This document shows, one piece after another, positions 63,871 to 64,000 of a stretch of 64,000 nucleotides of DNA. The notes beneath the pieces are model-generated. The model was given only the letters and a program-made list of their open reading frames with translations. It ran no database searches and was not told where the DNA came from. Each line of letters starts with the position of its first letter. The stretch's first letter is position 1. Origin of the DNA: Molossus alvarezi (Eukaryota; Chordata; Mammalia; Chiroptera; Molossidae); contig CM073887.1 in NCBI GenBank assembly GCA_037176705.1, positions 26,043,501 through 26,107,500 of the forward strand, given 5' to 3'. The translations under genes were made by a program, and so were the position numbers.

Positions 63871-64000
63871 GTCCAGAGCTGTCCCCCAGAAACTTCATTC
63901 TAATCAGAACAGCACCATTAGGAAATTTCAAAGTGAGATAGACACTTGGTATGTCATAAAAAGGATCCTTTGCCTTTCAAACTTATCAAATAAATTGATA

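Larger units (their letters stand above)
63149..64000 (-). other. TLL1 intron (partial) upstream of the CUB3 second-half exon
   Basis: Contains an antisense L1 3' end (63205-63415), a short TG/CA patch near 63537-63570 and a weak MIR/L2 relic (about 63660-63870). The exon for the first half of CUB3 is not here, so the intron runs past the window edge. Confidence 0.8.

Overview
This is a stretch of mammalian nuclear genome, almost certainly from a yangochiropteran bat and most likely a vespertilionid. Three signs support this. There are fifteen tRNA-derived SINEs of the bat VES type. There is a SPIN-like hAT miniature element at 44692-44883, a family known from vesper bats and a scattered set of other vertebrates. 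The L1 copies include CpG-rich 5' UTRs. No prokaryotic, plasmid or phage features are present.

The only protein-coding gene I can support is the 3' part of TLL1 (tolloid-like 1, a BMP1/tolloid astacin metalloprotease), on the minus strand. Six coding exons run from 63148 down to 33464. In order they encode the second half of CUB3, the second (calcium-binding) EGF module, the two halves of CUB4, and the two halves of CUB5 with a short C-terminal tail. All splice sites are GT-AG, phases agree at every junction, and the exons sum to 1032 bp (343 codons plus stop) with no internal stop. The protease domain, CUB1, CUB2, EGF1 and the first half of CUB3 lie beyond the right edge. A probable 3' UTR follows the stop codon, with a candidate poly(A) signal near 31.7 kb.

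Layout: 1-31 kb is the intergenic region downstream of TLL1. It holds a CpG-rich L1 5' end with a broken ORF1 (1-1625), a 64-bp minisatellite (2.5-3.0 kb), a solo ERV LTR with a 4-bp target duplication (4.8-5.25 kb), and a cluster of seven VES SINEs at 10.1-15.2 kb, one nested in another. It also holds a (CA)-rich block (17.1-17.6 kb), an L1 5' UTR/ORF1 fragment (18.6-20.3 kb), an antisense L1 that has lost its reverse transcriptase core (20.8-25.75 kb), and older fragments. 31-64 kb is TLL1, whose introns carry more VES copies, two hAT-type miniature elements, an old L1/HAL1-like element split by an MLT1-type LTR and a VES, and several MIR/L2 relics.

The most striking observation is at the acceptor of the second CUB4 exon. 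On the transcribed (minus) strand, the 570 nt before the acceptor hexamer are pure pyrimidine apart from two G residues and contain no adenine. A conventional branch point at 18-40 nt is therefore absent, and the nearest branch-like adenine is about 574 nt away. Also notable are a hAT element with a perfect 8-bp target duplication and a duplicated end, a nested SINE with a 17-bp target duplication, a SINE with a probable 3' transduction, and a hairpin in the tail of one VES subfamily. I found no evidence of an undescribed multi-gene system.
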